Below are positions 33,585 through 42,785 of a stretch of DNA of 64,000 nt, piece after piece. How positions within the stretch are numbered: position 1 is the stretch's first letter; the number at the start of each line of letters is the position of its first letter. Source of the DNA: Chryseobacterium sp. G0186 (GTDB taxonomy: Bacteria > Bacteroidota > Bacteroidia > Flavobacteriales > Weeksellaceae); the NCBI RefSeq assembly GCF_003815675.1, contig NZ_CP033918.1, forward strand, positions 3,348,001-3,412,000, written 5' to 3'. The translations under genes were made by a program, and so were the position numbers. Under the pieces are notes generated by a model, which was not told the origin of the DNA, ran no database searches, and saw nothing but the letters and a program-made list of their open reading frames with translations.

Positions 33585-34274
33585 TTATTTTTTAGTTTCG
33601 GTAGTCGTTTCAGTTGTTGCTGGTGCCGCCGCTGTAGCTGCTGCCGGTGCTGCTGCTCCTTTTTTGAAAGCACTCATCACATACATAGCCACTCTCCATC
33701 TGTCTCCTGCGTTCAATTGTCCCGCATAAGATCCCATTGCATTTCTACCGTTTGTTAATACATAATGAACAGACCCTACAGTAAGCTCTCTGTCAGCATA
33801 GTTTGGTACTCCAGAGAATGCTCCCGTTTGTACAATTGGTCCTTGTCCATCACCTCCTGTTCCGTGACATGCAGCACAAGTGTGGTCAAACAATACTTTT
33901 CCTCTTTCAATATCCTTAGCAGCATTAGCTGGATTTAAAGGAGAACCTGTCATTTTTTTAGAAGCTTCATATCCTGCGTTGTACTCGTCAACATTCTTTG
34001 GTAATAAGCTTTCTTCAAAAACTCCATCCTTATTTTGAGCTACTGATCCTTCTACTGGAGAAAGACCTGTTGCCCCATTATTTTTAACGAAAGCAGGAAT
34101 TTCATTTTCATGATCTGAATAAGCATCCTGAGCTTTCATCAATGGATCATAAGCAACCGGAAAATACATGTCCGGAAAATATACCAATGGAGTATTCTCC
34201 TTTGGTCCGCAAGAGTTAAGTAGAACTGTTGTTAAACCTAAAACTGCTGTAATTTTTAATACATTCTTTTTCAT
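33585..34274 (-). CDS. actE: Alternative Complex III subunit ActE (monohaem cytochrome c lipoprotein)
   Basis: 229 residues. The signal peptide ends in a lipobox (LLNSC, Cys22). One c-type haem site, CAACHG in LFDHTCAACHGTGGDGQGP, is followed by a Met ligand candidate in the NGRNAMGSYAG segment. It passes electrons from ActA to the terminal acceptor. The last 30 residues are Ala/Thr repeats that look like a disordered tail. It sits eight bases before actF. Confidence 0.92.
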   Translation of the reverse strand: MKKNVLKITAVLGLTTVLLNSCGPKENTPLVYFPDMYFPVAYDPLMKAQDAYSDHENEIPAFVKNNGATGLSPVEGSVAQNKDGVFEESLLPKNVDEYNAGYEASKKMTGSPLNPANAAKDIERGKVLFDHTCAACHGTGGDGQGPIVQTGAFSGVPNYADRELTVGSVHYVLTNGRNAMGSYAGQLNAGDRWRVAMYVMSAFKKGAAAPAAATAAAPATTETTTETKK

Positions 34275-34275
34275 T

Positions 34276-34797
34276 TTAAGCGTCTTTAACAGTTATTTCT
34301 TCAACTCCAGTTTCAATAAGCAACTGCTTTACAGATTCTACATCTTCAGTTACAAATTCCATCATGAATTTATCATCAGTTGTTCTAGGATCTGGATTCT
34401 GAGCTGGAGCTCCTGGGTACATTTTGTTTCTAACCAAGAAAGTTAAAGACATCATGTGAGCTGCACAGAATACCATTAATTCGAACATTGGAACTACGAA
34501 TGCCGGCATATTGTGTGCCCAGTCAAAAGCTGGTTTACCACCAATATTCTGAGGCCAGTCATGGTTCATTACATACCAGGTTACCGTAGCACCGATAGTA
34601 ACACCATAAAGAGCATAAAGAAAAGCAGCATCAGAAATTCTTGTTTTCTTTAATCCTAAAGCTTTGTCTAGTCCGTGAACCGGAAACGGAGTATACACTT
34701 CGTTTATTGCGATTCCTTTATCGTTGAATGCCTTAACGCCGTTCATTAAATCGTCGTCGTCAGCATAAAGTCCGTATACAATTTTAGTGGTGCTCAT
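34276..34797 (-). CDS. actD: Alternative Complex III subunit ActD (DUF3341)
   Basis: 173 residues from the ATG at 34797 (MSTTKIVYGLYADDDDLM). The longer frame would begin inside actC. There are two membrane helices (about 58-78 and 99-121) between cytoplasmic parts, and the DUF3341 opening with VYTPFPVHGLD is clear. It overlaps the end of actC by 14 bases, which suggests translational coupling. Confidence 0.92.
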   Translation of the reverse strand: MSTTKIVYGLYADDDDLMNGVKAFNDKGIAINEVYTPFPVHGLDKALGLKKTRISDAAFLYALYGVTIGATVTWYVMNHDWPQNIGGKPAFDWAHNMPAFVVPMFELMVFCAAHMMSLTFLVRNKMYPGAPAQNPDPRTTDDKFMMEFVTEDVESVKQLLIETGVEEITVKDA

Positions 34798-36181
34798 CTC
34801 CTTCTTTTGCTTTATAAGTTTCACCTGAGATTTTCAAAATCGATTTTAATTCAGCCTGTGCAATTACAGGGAATGTTCTTGCATATAATAAGAATAATAC
34901 AGAGAAGAATCCGATAGTTCCTAAGTATACACCCACATCAATGATCGTTGGCTTAAACATTGTCCAAGATCCTGGTAAGTAGTCTCTAGAAAGGTTGATA
35001 ACGATGATATCAAAACGCTCAAACCACATACCGATGTTGATGATCAAAGCAATGATAAACGTTGCGATGATGTTTGTTCTTATTCTCTTGAACCAGAATA
35101 ATGCAGGGATAATCAAGTTACAGCTAATTAGTGCCCAGAAAGCCCACCAGTAAGGTCCAACAGCAGCACCTGGAGAAAGATATGTAAAGTCTTCAAATCT
35201 TGATCCTGAGTACCATCCGATGAAATATTCAGTTGCGTAAGCTACAGTTACCATACCACCAGTTAAGATGATTACGATGTTCATAATTTCAATATGATAC
35301 ATTGTAATATACTCTTCTAAGTGACAAACTTTTCTAGCAATTAACAATAGTGTTTGTACCATTGCAAATCCTGAGAAGATTGCTCCTGCAACGAAGTAAG
35401 GAGGATAGATCGTAGAGTGCCATCCTTTAATTACTGAAGTTGCGAAGTCAAAAGATACGGTAGTGTGTACTGAGAATACAAGTGGAGTTGCCAAACCTGC
35501 AAGAACCAAGGAAAGTTCTTCGAATCTTTGCCAGTGTTTTGCTTTACCACCCCAACCGAATGCTAGGAATGTATAAATTTTCTTCGTCCAAGGAGTTTTA
35601 GCTCTATCTCTGATCATTGCAAAGTCAGGGATTAATCCCATGAACCAGAATACAGTTGATACAGAGAAATACGTAGAGATCGCAAATACGTCCCAAAGTA
35701 GAGGAGAGTTGAAGTTCCCCCAAAGAGAACCGAATTGGTTTGGTAATGGGAATACCCAGTATCCAACCCAAACTCTACCCATGTGAATTACAGGGAAGAT
35801 TGCTGCCTGTACAACCGCAAAGATCGTCATCGCCTCTGCAGATCTGTTTACAGACATTCTCCATCTCTGTCTAAATAATAATAATACTGCTGAGATTAGG
35901 GTCCCGGCGTGACCGATACCTACCCACCATACGAAGTTGGTAATATCCCAACCCCAGTTAATAGTTCTGTTAAGCCCCCATGCTCCAATACCTGTTCCGA
36001 TAGTATAAGCGATACAGCCGAATCCATAGATGAATAGAACTAGTGCAGCATATAGTGAGATCCACCATAATTTACCTGCTCTTTCTTCTATAGGTCGTGC
36101 AATATCTTCTGTGATATCGTGATAAGTTTTGTGACCAATAATTAGAGGTTCCCTTATCGGAGCTTCGTAATGTCCTGACAT
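34784..36181 (-). CDS. actC: Alternative Complex III subunit ActC (NrfD-like)
   Basis: 465 residues with about ten membrane helices. It is the NrfD/PsrC family quinol-binding subunit. Conserved stretches include NFVWWVGIGHAGTLISAVL with the His of the quinol site, FPVIHMGRVWVGYW and FSVHTTVSFDFA. It works with ActB and ActF in the inner membrane to take electrons from menaquinol. Confidence 0.95.
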   Translation of the reverse strand: MSGHYEAPIREPLIIGHKTYHDITEDIARPIEERAGKLWWISLYAALVLFIYGFGCIAYTIGTGIGAWGLNRTINWGWDITNFVWWVGIGHAGTLISAVLLLFRQRWRMSVNRSAEAMTIFAVVQAAIFPVIHMGRVWVGYWVFPLPNQFGSLWGNFNSPLLWDVFAISTYFSVSTVFWFMGLIPDFAMIRDRAKTPWTKKIYTFLAFGWGGKAKHWQRFEELSLVLAGLATPLVFSVHTTVSFDFATSVIKGWHSTIYPPYFVAGAIFSGFAMVQTLLLIARKVCHLEEYITMYHIEIMNIVIILTGGMVTVAYATEYFIGWYSGSRFEDFTYLSPGAAVGPYWWAFWALISCNLIIPALFWFKRIRTNIIATFIIALIINIGMWFERFDIIVINLSRDYLPGSWTMFKPTIIDVGVYLGTIGFFSVLFLLYARTFPVIAQAELKSILKISGETYKAKEGDEHH

Positions 36182-36206
36182 TTTTTACCTATTTATTATT
36201 TAAACT

Positions 36207-39200
36207 TTATTTTTCTACTCTGTTTCTTACTTTAGTGTGATAGAACACGTTTGGTTTTGTGCCGATCTCCTCCAGTAAATAATATCTTCTGTTAGATGCA
36301 TATTGCTCTCTAATTGAAGAATCTTTGTCATTCATGTCTCCAAATGTCATTGCTCCTGTAGAACAAGCTTTAGAACAAGCAGTCTGGAATTCTCCATCCT
36401 TCACTTTTCTTCCCTCCTTCTTAGCCTCAAGAATTGTATTCTGAGTCATTTGGATACACATTGAACATTTCTCCATTACCCCTCTAGTTCTTACAACTAC
36501 ATCCGGGTTAAGTACCATTCTTCCTAAATCGTTGTTCATGTTGAAATCGAACTTGTCATTTAGGTTATACGTAAACCAGTTAAAACGTCTTACTTTGTAC
36601 GGACAGTTGTTTGCACAATATCTTGTACCGATACATCTGTTGTAAGCCATATGGTTTTGACCTTGCTTACCGTGTGAAGTAGCCGCTACGGGACATACAG
36701 TTTCACAAGGAGCGTGGTTACAGTGCTGACACATTACAGGCTGGAAGATTACATCCGGGTTGTCTGCAGGGTGGTTTAATGCACCTCCGTCTCCGAAAGC
36801 AGTACCATACAATTCTGGTACAGCCATTCCTTCTTTCAATCCTTCGTATACTTCTACTTTTTGTCTTGAAGAATAGTAACGGTCAATTCTTAACCAGTAC
36901 ATATCTCTGGACATTCTTACCTCTTCTTTACCTACTACAGGAACGTTGTTTTCAGCCTGGCAAGCAATAATACATGCTCCACAACCTGTACATGAGTTCA
37001 AGTCAATAGATAAATTGAAGTGAGGACCGTCAGTATCATCAAATGCATCCCAAAGGTCTATTTTTCTTGCTGGAAGAGCACCACTGATAGTGTGGTATTC
37101 CAAAGGCTTATTCCATCCTTTGTGCTCATCGTCAAATGGTACGTTGATGAATTCAGCTAAAGGAACTTCCTTAGCAATTTCATAACGACCCATTAGCGTG
37201 TTCTGAAGCTGAATACCAGCAAATTCGTGATCTTCACCTGTCTTTTCAATTTTAACACCAGAAAGAACAAGGTTAGAACCATCAAATAAAGGATATGCAT
37301 TTACCCCTGTATCAGCAGTTGCCCCTGAGTTTTTCTTACCATAACCAAGCGCAAGACCTACTGATCCTTCTGCTTGACCTGGCTGTACGAATACAGGAAC
37401 ATCTTTTATTGTTACTCCATTTACAGTAAGGTTTACAATTGAACCATCCAACTGCATTCTCGCGTTAAGATCGTTGTCAATTGCAAATTTCTCTGCGTCT
37501 TTTGGAGAAATTGTCAGGTAGTTATCCCAAGACATTCTTGTGATTGGATCAGGTAACTCTTGTAACCAAGGGTTGTTTGCCTGAGTACCGTCTCCCATTG
37601 CAGTCGTAGTATATAATACTAATTCTAACTCGGAAGCTTTGAAGTTTCCTAGCTCAGCAACAGCCTGTGCCGCGTTTCCACCAGCATAAGATAATGTTGT
37701 TGAGTTTGTAGAAGGGTTGATCCCGTTATACAATGCTTTGTTGAAAGAAGTACCACCTAAAAGAGAAGCTGAATTAGCTTTCAGATAATCGTAGTAGTTA
37801 TTAGCAGCATTATTTTTACCATTCTTCCATACCAATAGAGATTCTTCAATCTGTCTTGATTTGTAGATCTTCTGGATTGTAGGCTGCATTAATGAATATA
37901 CTCCTGTCTGTGGTTCGATATCTCCCCAAGACTCTAACCAGTTAGCCACTGGAATCACTGCCTTAGCAGCTTTGTACATTTCATTTTTTTTATCAGCAAC
38001 TGCAATTACATAAGGAACTTTTGATAAAGACTTCTTGAAGTCTTCTCCTTTCGGATGTGCATAGATAGGATCTACGTTGTTTGTAACTAATACACCAACT
38101 TGTCCACCATTTACCCATCCTAGGAATTCCTGGTATCTTGCACCGTTGAATTCTTTTAGGAAGTTTGCTTTACCAGTGAAAGCAACTGAACCTAATTTTT
38201 GGTTGATTAAGTGTGCTAAAACCTGTGCTCCTTTAGAACCATCAGCAAAAACAACTGCTTTGCTTCCTTTTGCTTTCAGTTCGTTTGCAATTTCAGTAGC
38301 AGTCTTATCAGAAGTACCACCCCCTACGATTGCGTTGTAAACTTCAACTAAAGTTTTGTTTACCGCACTTGGCTTTAATCTGTATCTTGAGTCAGCATTA
38401 GCACCAGTTAATGACATGTTAGATTCCACTTGAATGTGTCTCAACATGGTTGCACTTGGTTTTCTAGCGGCTGCATAAGAAGACTCTAGGCTTGAAGCGT
38501 TATAATCTCCTAAGAAATCAGCCTGGAAAGAAACTACCAATTCAGAACCCTTAAGGTCATAAACAGGTAATGCTCTTTGTCCGAATACTTCCTGAGCAGC
38601 ATCTAATCCTGCAGCATAAGGATAAGCATCGAAAGTTACCAATTCAGCTGTAGGATATTTAGCTTTGAATTCAGCGAATAACTTTTTGAAAGTTGGTGAA
38701 GCAAAAGAGTGTGATAATACCACAATCTTTTTACCTGACGCTTTAGCTTCTTCCAACCCTTTAATAACGAAACTGTCTACTTTATCGAAAGTTTCATCCT
38801 TACCATCTAGCTTAGGTTGCTTTACTTTATCATTATCATAAAGAGAAAGTACACTTGCCTGAGCTCTGGCGTTAGTTTTACCTAAATCACCACCAGCCGG
38901 GTTTGGTTCAATTTTGATGGGTCTACCTTCACGGGTTTTTACTAAAACACTAGCGAAATCGAAACCGTCAAAATATGTTGAAGCGTAATAATTAGGGACT
39001 CCCGGAATAATATCATGCGGCTTTACCACATAAGGAATCGTTTTGATTACCGGAGCTTCGCAGGCAGCCAATGTAACTGCTGCGGTAGAGAATCCTAGTA
39101 ATTTAAGGAAATCTCTTCTTGAAGTACTTGATCCGTTTGTCTCAGCATCTCCAAGGAAATCTTCTACCGGAATTTCTTCCTGAAACTCTTTCTGAGCCAG

Positions 39201-39266
39201 CTTATTATTCAAAGCTGGGTCTTTAAGTTCATGAATACTTCTGAATTGTATTTTGTTTGAAGCCAT
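36207..39266 (-). CDS. actB: Alternative Complex III subunit ActB (molybdopterin-like and Fe-S)
   Basis: 1019 residues. Residues 1-70 carry an internal Tat motif, S-R50-R51-D-F-L-K, followed by a hydrophobic stretch ending LAAC69, so export by Tat and lipid attachment are likely. The large middle part is a molybdopterin-oxidoreductase-like domain, which in ACIII has lost its cofactor. The last 250 residues form the ferredoxin-type domain with clusters bound by CTGCGACIIAC, CQHCNHAPCETVCP, CANNCPYKVRRFNW and CSMC...ACSKAC. It relays electrons from ActC towards the haems of ActA. Confidence 0.95.
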   Translation of the reverse strand: MASNKIQFRSIHELKDPALNNKLAQKEFQEEIPVEDFLGDAETNGSSTSRRDFLKLLGFSTAAVTLAACEAPVIKTIPYVVKPHDIIPGVPNYYASTYFDGFDFASVLVKTREGRPIKIEPNPAGGDLGKTNARAQASVLSLYDNDKVKQPKLDGKDETFDKVDSFVIKGLEEAKASGKKIVVLSHSFASPTFKKLFAEFKAKYPTAELVTFDAYPYAAGLDAAQEVFGQRALPVYDLKGSELVVSFQADFLGDYNASSLESSYAAARKPSATMLRHIQVESNMSLTGANADSRYRLKPSAVNKTLVEVYNAIVGGGTSDKTATEIANELKAKGSKAVVFADGSKGAQVLAHLINQKLGSVAFTGKANFLKEFNGARYQEFLGWVNGGQVGVLVTNNVDPIYAHPKGEDFKKSLSKVPYVIAVADKKNEMYKAAKAVIPVANWLESWGDIEPQTGVYSLMQPTIQKIYKSRQIEESLLVWKNGKNNAANNYYDYLKANSASLLGGTSFNKALYNGINPSTNSTTLSYAGGNAAQAVAELGNFKASELELVLYTTTAMGDGTQANNPWLQELPDPITRMSWDNYLTISPKDAEKFAIDNDLNARMQLDGSIVNLTVNGVTIKDVPVFVQPGQAEGSVGLALGYGKKNSGATADTGVNAYPLFDGSNLVLSGVKIEKTGEDHEFAGIQLQNTLMGRYEIAKEVPLAEFINVPFDDEHKGWNKPLEYHTISGALPARKIDLWDAFDDTDGPHFNLSIDLNSCTGCGACIIACQAENNVPVVGKEEVRMSRDMYWLRIDRYYSSRQKVEVYEGLKEGMAVPELYGTAFGDGGALNHPADNPDVIFQPVMCQHCNHAPCETVCPVAATSHGKQGQNHMAYNRCIGTRYCANNCPYKVRRFNWFTYNLNDKFDFNMNNDLGRMVLNPDVVVRTRGVMEKCSMCIQMTQNTILEAKKEGRKVKDGEFQTACSKACSTGAMTFGDMNDKDSSIREQYASNRRYYLLEEIGTKPNVFYHTKVRNRVEK

Positions 39267-39289
39267 TTATACTTCTAATTTTTTAGTTA

Positions 39290-40648
39290 TTAATAATGAC
39301 ATTTACCACACTCAAGACCTCCAATTGCATCTACAGTGATCTTACCTCCATCTTGTGGGTATTGTTTTTTCAACTTGTCATGTAGATTCTTGAAGTACTC
39401 TTTATTATAACCGTTGTTCATATCAACCTCAGTAGTTCTGTGGCATTCGATACACCATCCCATAGTAAAGTCGTTAGCCATTTGAACAACATTCATTGTA
39501 TCAATTTTTCCGTGACAAGCCTTACAAACAACATCAATTTTGTTGTTAGGGTTCTTTTTGTTGAAAGAATTGATGATCGCTTGTTCACCAGCAATTACGT
39601 GCTGAGAGTGGTTGAAGTAAACGAAATCTGGCATGTTGTGGATTCTTGTCCATTCAACCGGCTGTGTTTTTCCTGTATACTGTTGTTTAGCAGGATCCCA
39701 ACCTGTTGCCGCGTAGATCTTCTGGATTTCTCCATCATAGAATGCCTTATCTTTTCCTGGCTCCATGTAGTGATCTGCGTTGTATTCAGAAATTGTTCTG
39801 TGACAGTTCATACAAACGTTCATCGAAGGAATTTCAGATACCTTTCCGTATTTAGCACTAGAGTGACATAATTGACAGTCAATTTTTTGTTCTCCAGCGT
39901 GGATTTTGTGAGAGAAGTAGATAGGTTGCTCAGGCTTGTACCCTTTGTAAACACCGATCCACATTAACCAGTTCCATACTCCGTAAGCAGCTAGGATAGC
40001 AAGAACAGCTATTAATCCTTTTCCTACATAGTGGAACTTCTCATACATTTCCTTGAACGAACGAACTCTGGTTTCGTTAAGTCCTGTTAATTCTTCAGAT
40101 TGTCCTAGTTTTACTAGTTGTCTTAGTTTTACCAAGATCCAAACCAGTAAACCTGCGATAGCTAAAAGGGAAATGATTACAATGTTTGTGGTGCTTTTGT
40201 CTGCAGGTGCTGCCGCATCAGCGCCAGGTGCAGGAGTGGCTTCCGTTTTTTTCTCTTCCGGAGCCGGAGGATTAGTAGTGAAAGCTAAAATGTCGTCAAT
40301 ATCCTTATCTGTAAGATTTGGAAAGACCTGCATTTCAGTCTTATTAAACTTTTCAAAAATCTCATTGGCGTATTTGTCCCCAGAAGCTCTAAGAGCTTTG
40401 TTGTCTTTGATCCACTTGTGAAGCCAATCTTTGTCTACACCACCCTCTGTCTTTACTCGTTCTACAACCCCCTTTAATGGTGGTCCTATAACTTGTTTGT
40501 CCAGCGCGTGACATGCAGTACAATTCGCCTTGAAAAGTTTCTCTCCGTTTTTAGGATCGCCGTCTTGCCCGTAAAATGAAGCACTGGTTGATAGCAATAA
40601 GCCTATTGCGATCAACGTTTTTTTATAATGCTTTCTCCAACTAATCAT
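39290..40648 (-). CDS. actA: Alternative Complex III subunit ActA, six-haem form
   Basis: 452 residues with a signal peptide (about 1-28). There are six CxxCH haem sites. One is in an N-terminal class I cytochrome-like domain (43-47), with an Ala/Pro-rich linker and a membrane helix (153-175) after it. A second helix (208-230) is followed by a five-haem domain with sites at 258-262, 279-283, 375-379, 399-403 and 447-451. The five-haem part is the usual ActA. The extra N-terminal monohaem domain makes it a fusion-like architecture. It is the first gene of the act operon. Confidence 0.92.
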   Translation of the reverse strand: MISWRKHYKKTLIAIGLLLSTSASFYGQDGDPKNGEKLFKANCTACHALDKQVIGPPLKGVVERVKTEGGVDKDWLHKWIKDNKALRASGDKYANEIFEKFNKTEMQVFPNLTDKDIDDILAFTTNPPAPEEKKTEATPAPGADAAAPADKSTTNIVIISLLAIAGLLVWILVKLRQLVKLGQSEELTGLNETRVRSFKEMYEKFHYVGKGLIAVLAILAAYGVWNWLMWIGVYKGYKPEQPIYFSHKIHAGEQKIDCQLCHSSAKYGKVSEIPSMNVCMNCHRTISEYNADHYMEPGKDKAFYDGEIQKIYAATGWDPAKQQYTGKTQPVEWTRIHNMPDFVYFNHSQHVIAGEQAIINSFNKKNPNNKIDVVCKACHGKIDTMNVVQMANDFTMGWCIECHRTTEVDMNNGYNKEYFKNLHDKLKKQYPQDGGKITVDAIGGLECGKCHY

Positions 40649-40693
40649 TTAAATTATCTTATGTTAGTAAATTATTGAAACATATCAATTCCG

Positions 40694-40701
40694 CAAAAAT
40701 A
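40694..40701 (-). promoter_or_regulatory. Putative -7 element of the act operon
   Basis: TATTTTTG on the minus strand (40701-40694) lies 46 bases before the actA ATG. No TTG at the usual spacing. Confidence 0.42.
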
Positions 40702-40785
40702 ATATTTTTAACAGAAATTTAACGGCATATAGAAAGGGGAAAATATCATTTACGTTTAATTTGTATTGATTCTAAATAACTGGGT

Positions 40786-40816
40786 TTGGTATAGTTTTTT
40801 AATTTGTATAAATTTG
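40786..40816 (+). promoter_or_regulatory. Promoter of the SPOR-domain gene
   Basis: TTG (40786-40788) and TAAATTTG (40809-40816) separated by 20 bases match the Bacteroidota promoter exactly. The ATG is 15 bases downstream, so the leader is very short. Confidence 0.72.
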
Positions 40817-40831
40817 CGGAAACAAGTTTAA

Positions 40832-41389
40832 ATGAGAAATTTGATTAAAATATTTTCGATATTATCATTATTTAGTTTTTATAGTATTGAAGCCCAGCAG
40901 GTTGTAAAGAAAGATACCCTTTCCGGAACAGAGCTTGTCATCACGATGGATTCTAAAATAAGTGCTGCCTTGGAAGGAGTTGAAGGGAAGTGTGCAAAAG
41001 TTACCACCAATAACCCCATTAAAGATTACGGGAATAATGATGGAAATATTTCTACAGGGATTAGTACAAAACCTCCAAAGATTTATGTGCCGAATAGGGA
41101 ATTAACCAATGCCGAAATTTGTAAGAAAAATCCTCGAATTTTAGGATATAAAATTCAGATTACGACGGTGAAAAGCAACGAGGAAGCGAACGAGGTGAAA
41201 TCGTACTTCAGAAAAAGATTTCCCAACCTGAAAGTGGAAACGGATGCTTCTCTAAGACCTAACTACAAGATTCTGGTGGGAAGTTATTTTACTAAGCAGA
41301 GTGCTGCCGGTGACCTTTCAAAAATTAGAGAATACTTCAAGTCTTCAGTTCCTGTACAGTATAGAATTTTCTGTGCAGAAGCAAAGTAA
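40832..41389 (+). CDS. Secreted SPOR-domain protein
   Basis: 185 residues with a signal peptide (about 1-21). The C-terminal 80 residues (about 102-182) form a SPOR domain: GYKIQITTVKSNEEANEVKSYF, then the PNYKILVGSYFTKQSAAGDL pattern of its second half. SPOR domains bind denuded peptidoglycan glycan strands at division sites. The N-terminal part (about 22-100) is poorly conserved, with two Cys. It is likely a periplasmic cell-wall protein. Single gene, flanked by a good promoter and terminator. Confidence 0.87.
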   Translation: MRNLIKIFSILSLFSFYSIEAQQVVKKDTLSGTELVITMDSKISAALEGVEGKCAKVTTNNPIKDYGNNDGNISTGISTKPPKIYVPNRELTNAEICKKNPRILGYKIQITTVKSNEEANEVKSYFRKRFPNLKVETDASLRPNYKILVGSYFTKQSAAGDLSKIREYFKSSVPVQYRIFCAEAK

Positions 41390-41410
41390 ACCAAGGAGTT
41401 TAAACATACA

Positions 41411-41438
41411 AAAGCTGAGAATTTTCTCAGCTTTTTTT
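41411..41438. terminator. Terminator between the SPOR gene and the convergent membrane protein gene
   Basis: A 10-bp perfect stem (AAAGCTGAGA and TCTCAGCTTT) with a 4-base loop is followed by a T-run. It reaches the last bases of the opposing gene. Confidence 0.9.
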
Positions 41439-42714
41439 ATTTGTAATAGGTTTCTAAAAACCAAAAGAATTCTGACATCCGGAATAGGTTATTAGATAAC
41501 AAATAGGTAAATAATAGACCGATGATTACGGTTAAAAATGAAAGCGTTTTTGGGGATGATCTGTAGGCATAAAATAGCCATCCTATAAGCAGTGGATAGG
41601 CAAAAACAAAGTGTCCACCGTAGATGTATGAGGTATGGAGTCCAAACCTCATGACGCAATGAATAATAATGTCAACGAGAAACGAAATAGCAACGATCTG
41701 TACCCACTTGTTTTTAAAATTTTTGAAATAACTCCAACTTATCAGTATCAACAATAGGGTGATAAAAATATAGGGAAATACTGATGAATAAAGATCCATA
41801 TAAAGGCCTTTAAAATTAAAACCCTTCATATTGTGTTTGTCTGAAATGATAAAACTCGGGAAAAGAATATTACCTCCGAAAAAGAAAGAAAGAATCATAT
41901 CCCAGGTCGGCATAGATTCTACTTTGGAAAACTTTTCATACTGTTGATTGGTCTTTGAGAAAATATTCTGGTATTTAAAATCGATTCTGTTTAAATAGAG
42001 TAGAATGTAGATCACAAGAGCAATTGCCCCTCTTAAAATGGCATTTCCCAGTTTTTTCCAATCTCTGAAAAGATTTTTCTCAAAAAATACCGGAATAAAG
42101 ACCTTTACAATATTGGTGATGGTAAGCCCGCCAATCGTAATTCCTGCCAAAGAGAGTGCTGCAGCCGGAATTCTTTCTTCTTGTTTAATCTTGATGGCTG
42201 CATAGTAATTGTATAGGGAGAGGAAAAACAGGGTATAAGTGAAGTTTTCCGGGGTAAAAGAAAGAATGATATTGGTAGAGAATATTCCAAAAAAGAATGT
42301 AATCAAAAGACTAAATGCCAATGGAAGTCTGATGATATTTTTCAGGTATTTAAAAACCTGAACTACATTCAGTGTGATGATGATATTACTGAGCCATGCC
42401 AATGTAAGCCTGAATGTCATATCCATTTTTCCGCCGGAAATAAATAATGAAAATTCCCTTATCCAGTTGAAAAAGTAATAGGATAGAGGGTGTCTTTCAA
42501 AACTTCCTCCGGTCATCAGGATAGATTTATTGTCAAAGCTAAAGTAGGCGTCCCAAGGAATTCTACTGTCGAAGATGATTCTGTAATGGATCGCAATGTA
42601 TGATCCCAGGATTCCATAGCAGATGATGAAGAACAGGAAAACGGCAAGTTCAGCAGATGAGGATGGAAAAACCAGCCTTAGAAAATGAATAAATTTTGTT
42701 TTGATAAAAGACAC
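41437..42714 (-). CDS. Polytopic membrane protein (DUF6080-like, GT-C-type topology)
   Basis: 425 residues from a GTG at 42714 (MSFIKTKF). The TTG six codons upstream is rejected because it forms part of the -7 promoter box. About ten to eleven hydrophobic helices follow a basic start. The first extracytoplasmic loop carries RIPWDAYFSFDNKS and GSFERHPLSYYFFNW, reminiscent of the acidic loop of GT-C glycosyltransferases and of DUF6080 proteins, though I am unsure of the family name. It could act on lipid-linked sugars. Single gene, next to selO but with a terminator between. Confidence 0.72.
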   Translation of the reverse strand: MSFIKTKFIHFLRLVFPSSSAELAVFLFFIICYGILGSYIAIHYRIIFDSRIPWDAYFSFDNKSILMTGGSFERHPLSYYFFNWIREFSLFISGGKMDMTFRLTLAWLSNIIITLNVVQVFKYLKNIIRLPLAFSLLITFFFGIFSTNIILSFTPENFTYTLFFLSLYNYYAAIKIKQEERIPAAALSLAGITIGGLTITNIVKVFIPVFFEKNLFRDWKKLGNAILRGAIALVIYILLYLNRIDFKYQNIFSKTNQQYEKFSKVESMPTWDMILSFFFGGNILFPSFIISDKHNMKGFNFKGLYMDLYSSVFPYIFITLLLILISWSYFKNFKNKWVQIVAISFLVDIIIHCVMRFGLHTSYIYGGHFVFAYPLLIGWLFYAYRSSPKTLSFLTVIIGLLFTYLLSNNLFRMSEFFWFLETYYK

Positions 42715-42729
42715 GTGTCGTATTTTTTG

Positions 42730-42737
42730 CAAAAGTA
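42730..42737 (-). promoter_or_regulatory. -7 element of the polytopic membrane protein gene
   Basis: TACTTTTG on the minus strand (42737-42730), 15 bases before the GTG start, fits TAnnTTTG. Its last three bases are the alternative TTG codon, which argues against that start. Confidence 0.5.
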
Positions 42738-42767
42738 AAATAAAAAACCACCAAAGTTGGCGGTTTT
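42738..42767 (-). terminator. Terminator of selO
   Basis: An inverted repeat of about 10 bp with one G-U pair (42745-42754 and 42757-42766) has a T-rich flank on the minus strand, 19 bases after the selO stop. Confidence 0.75.
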
Positions 42768-42785
42768 ATAAATATTGTTATTGTG

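Noticed and set aside
39440..39871. 143-codon plus-strand frame
   Set aside because: It lies opposite the haem-binding part of actA, where all CxxCH sites are intact; it is a shadow.
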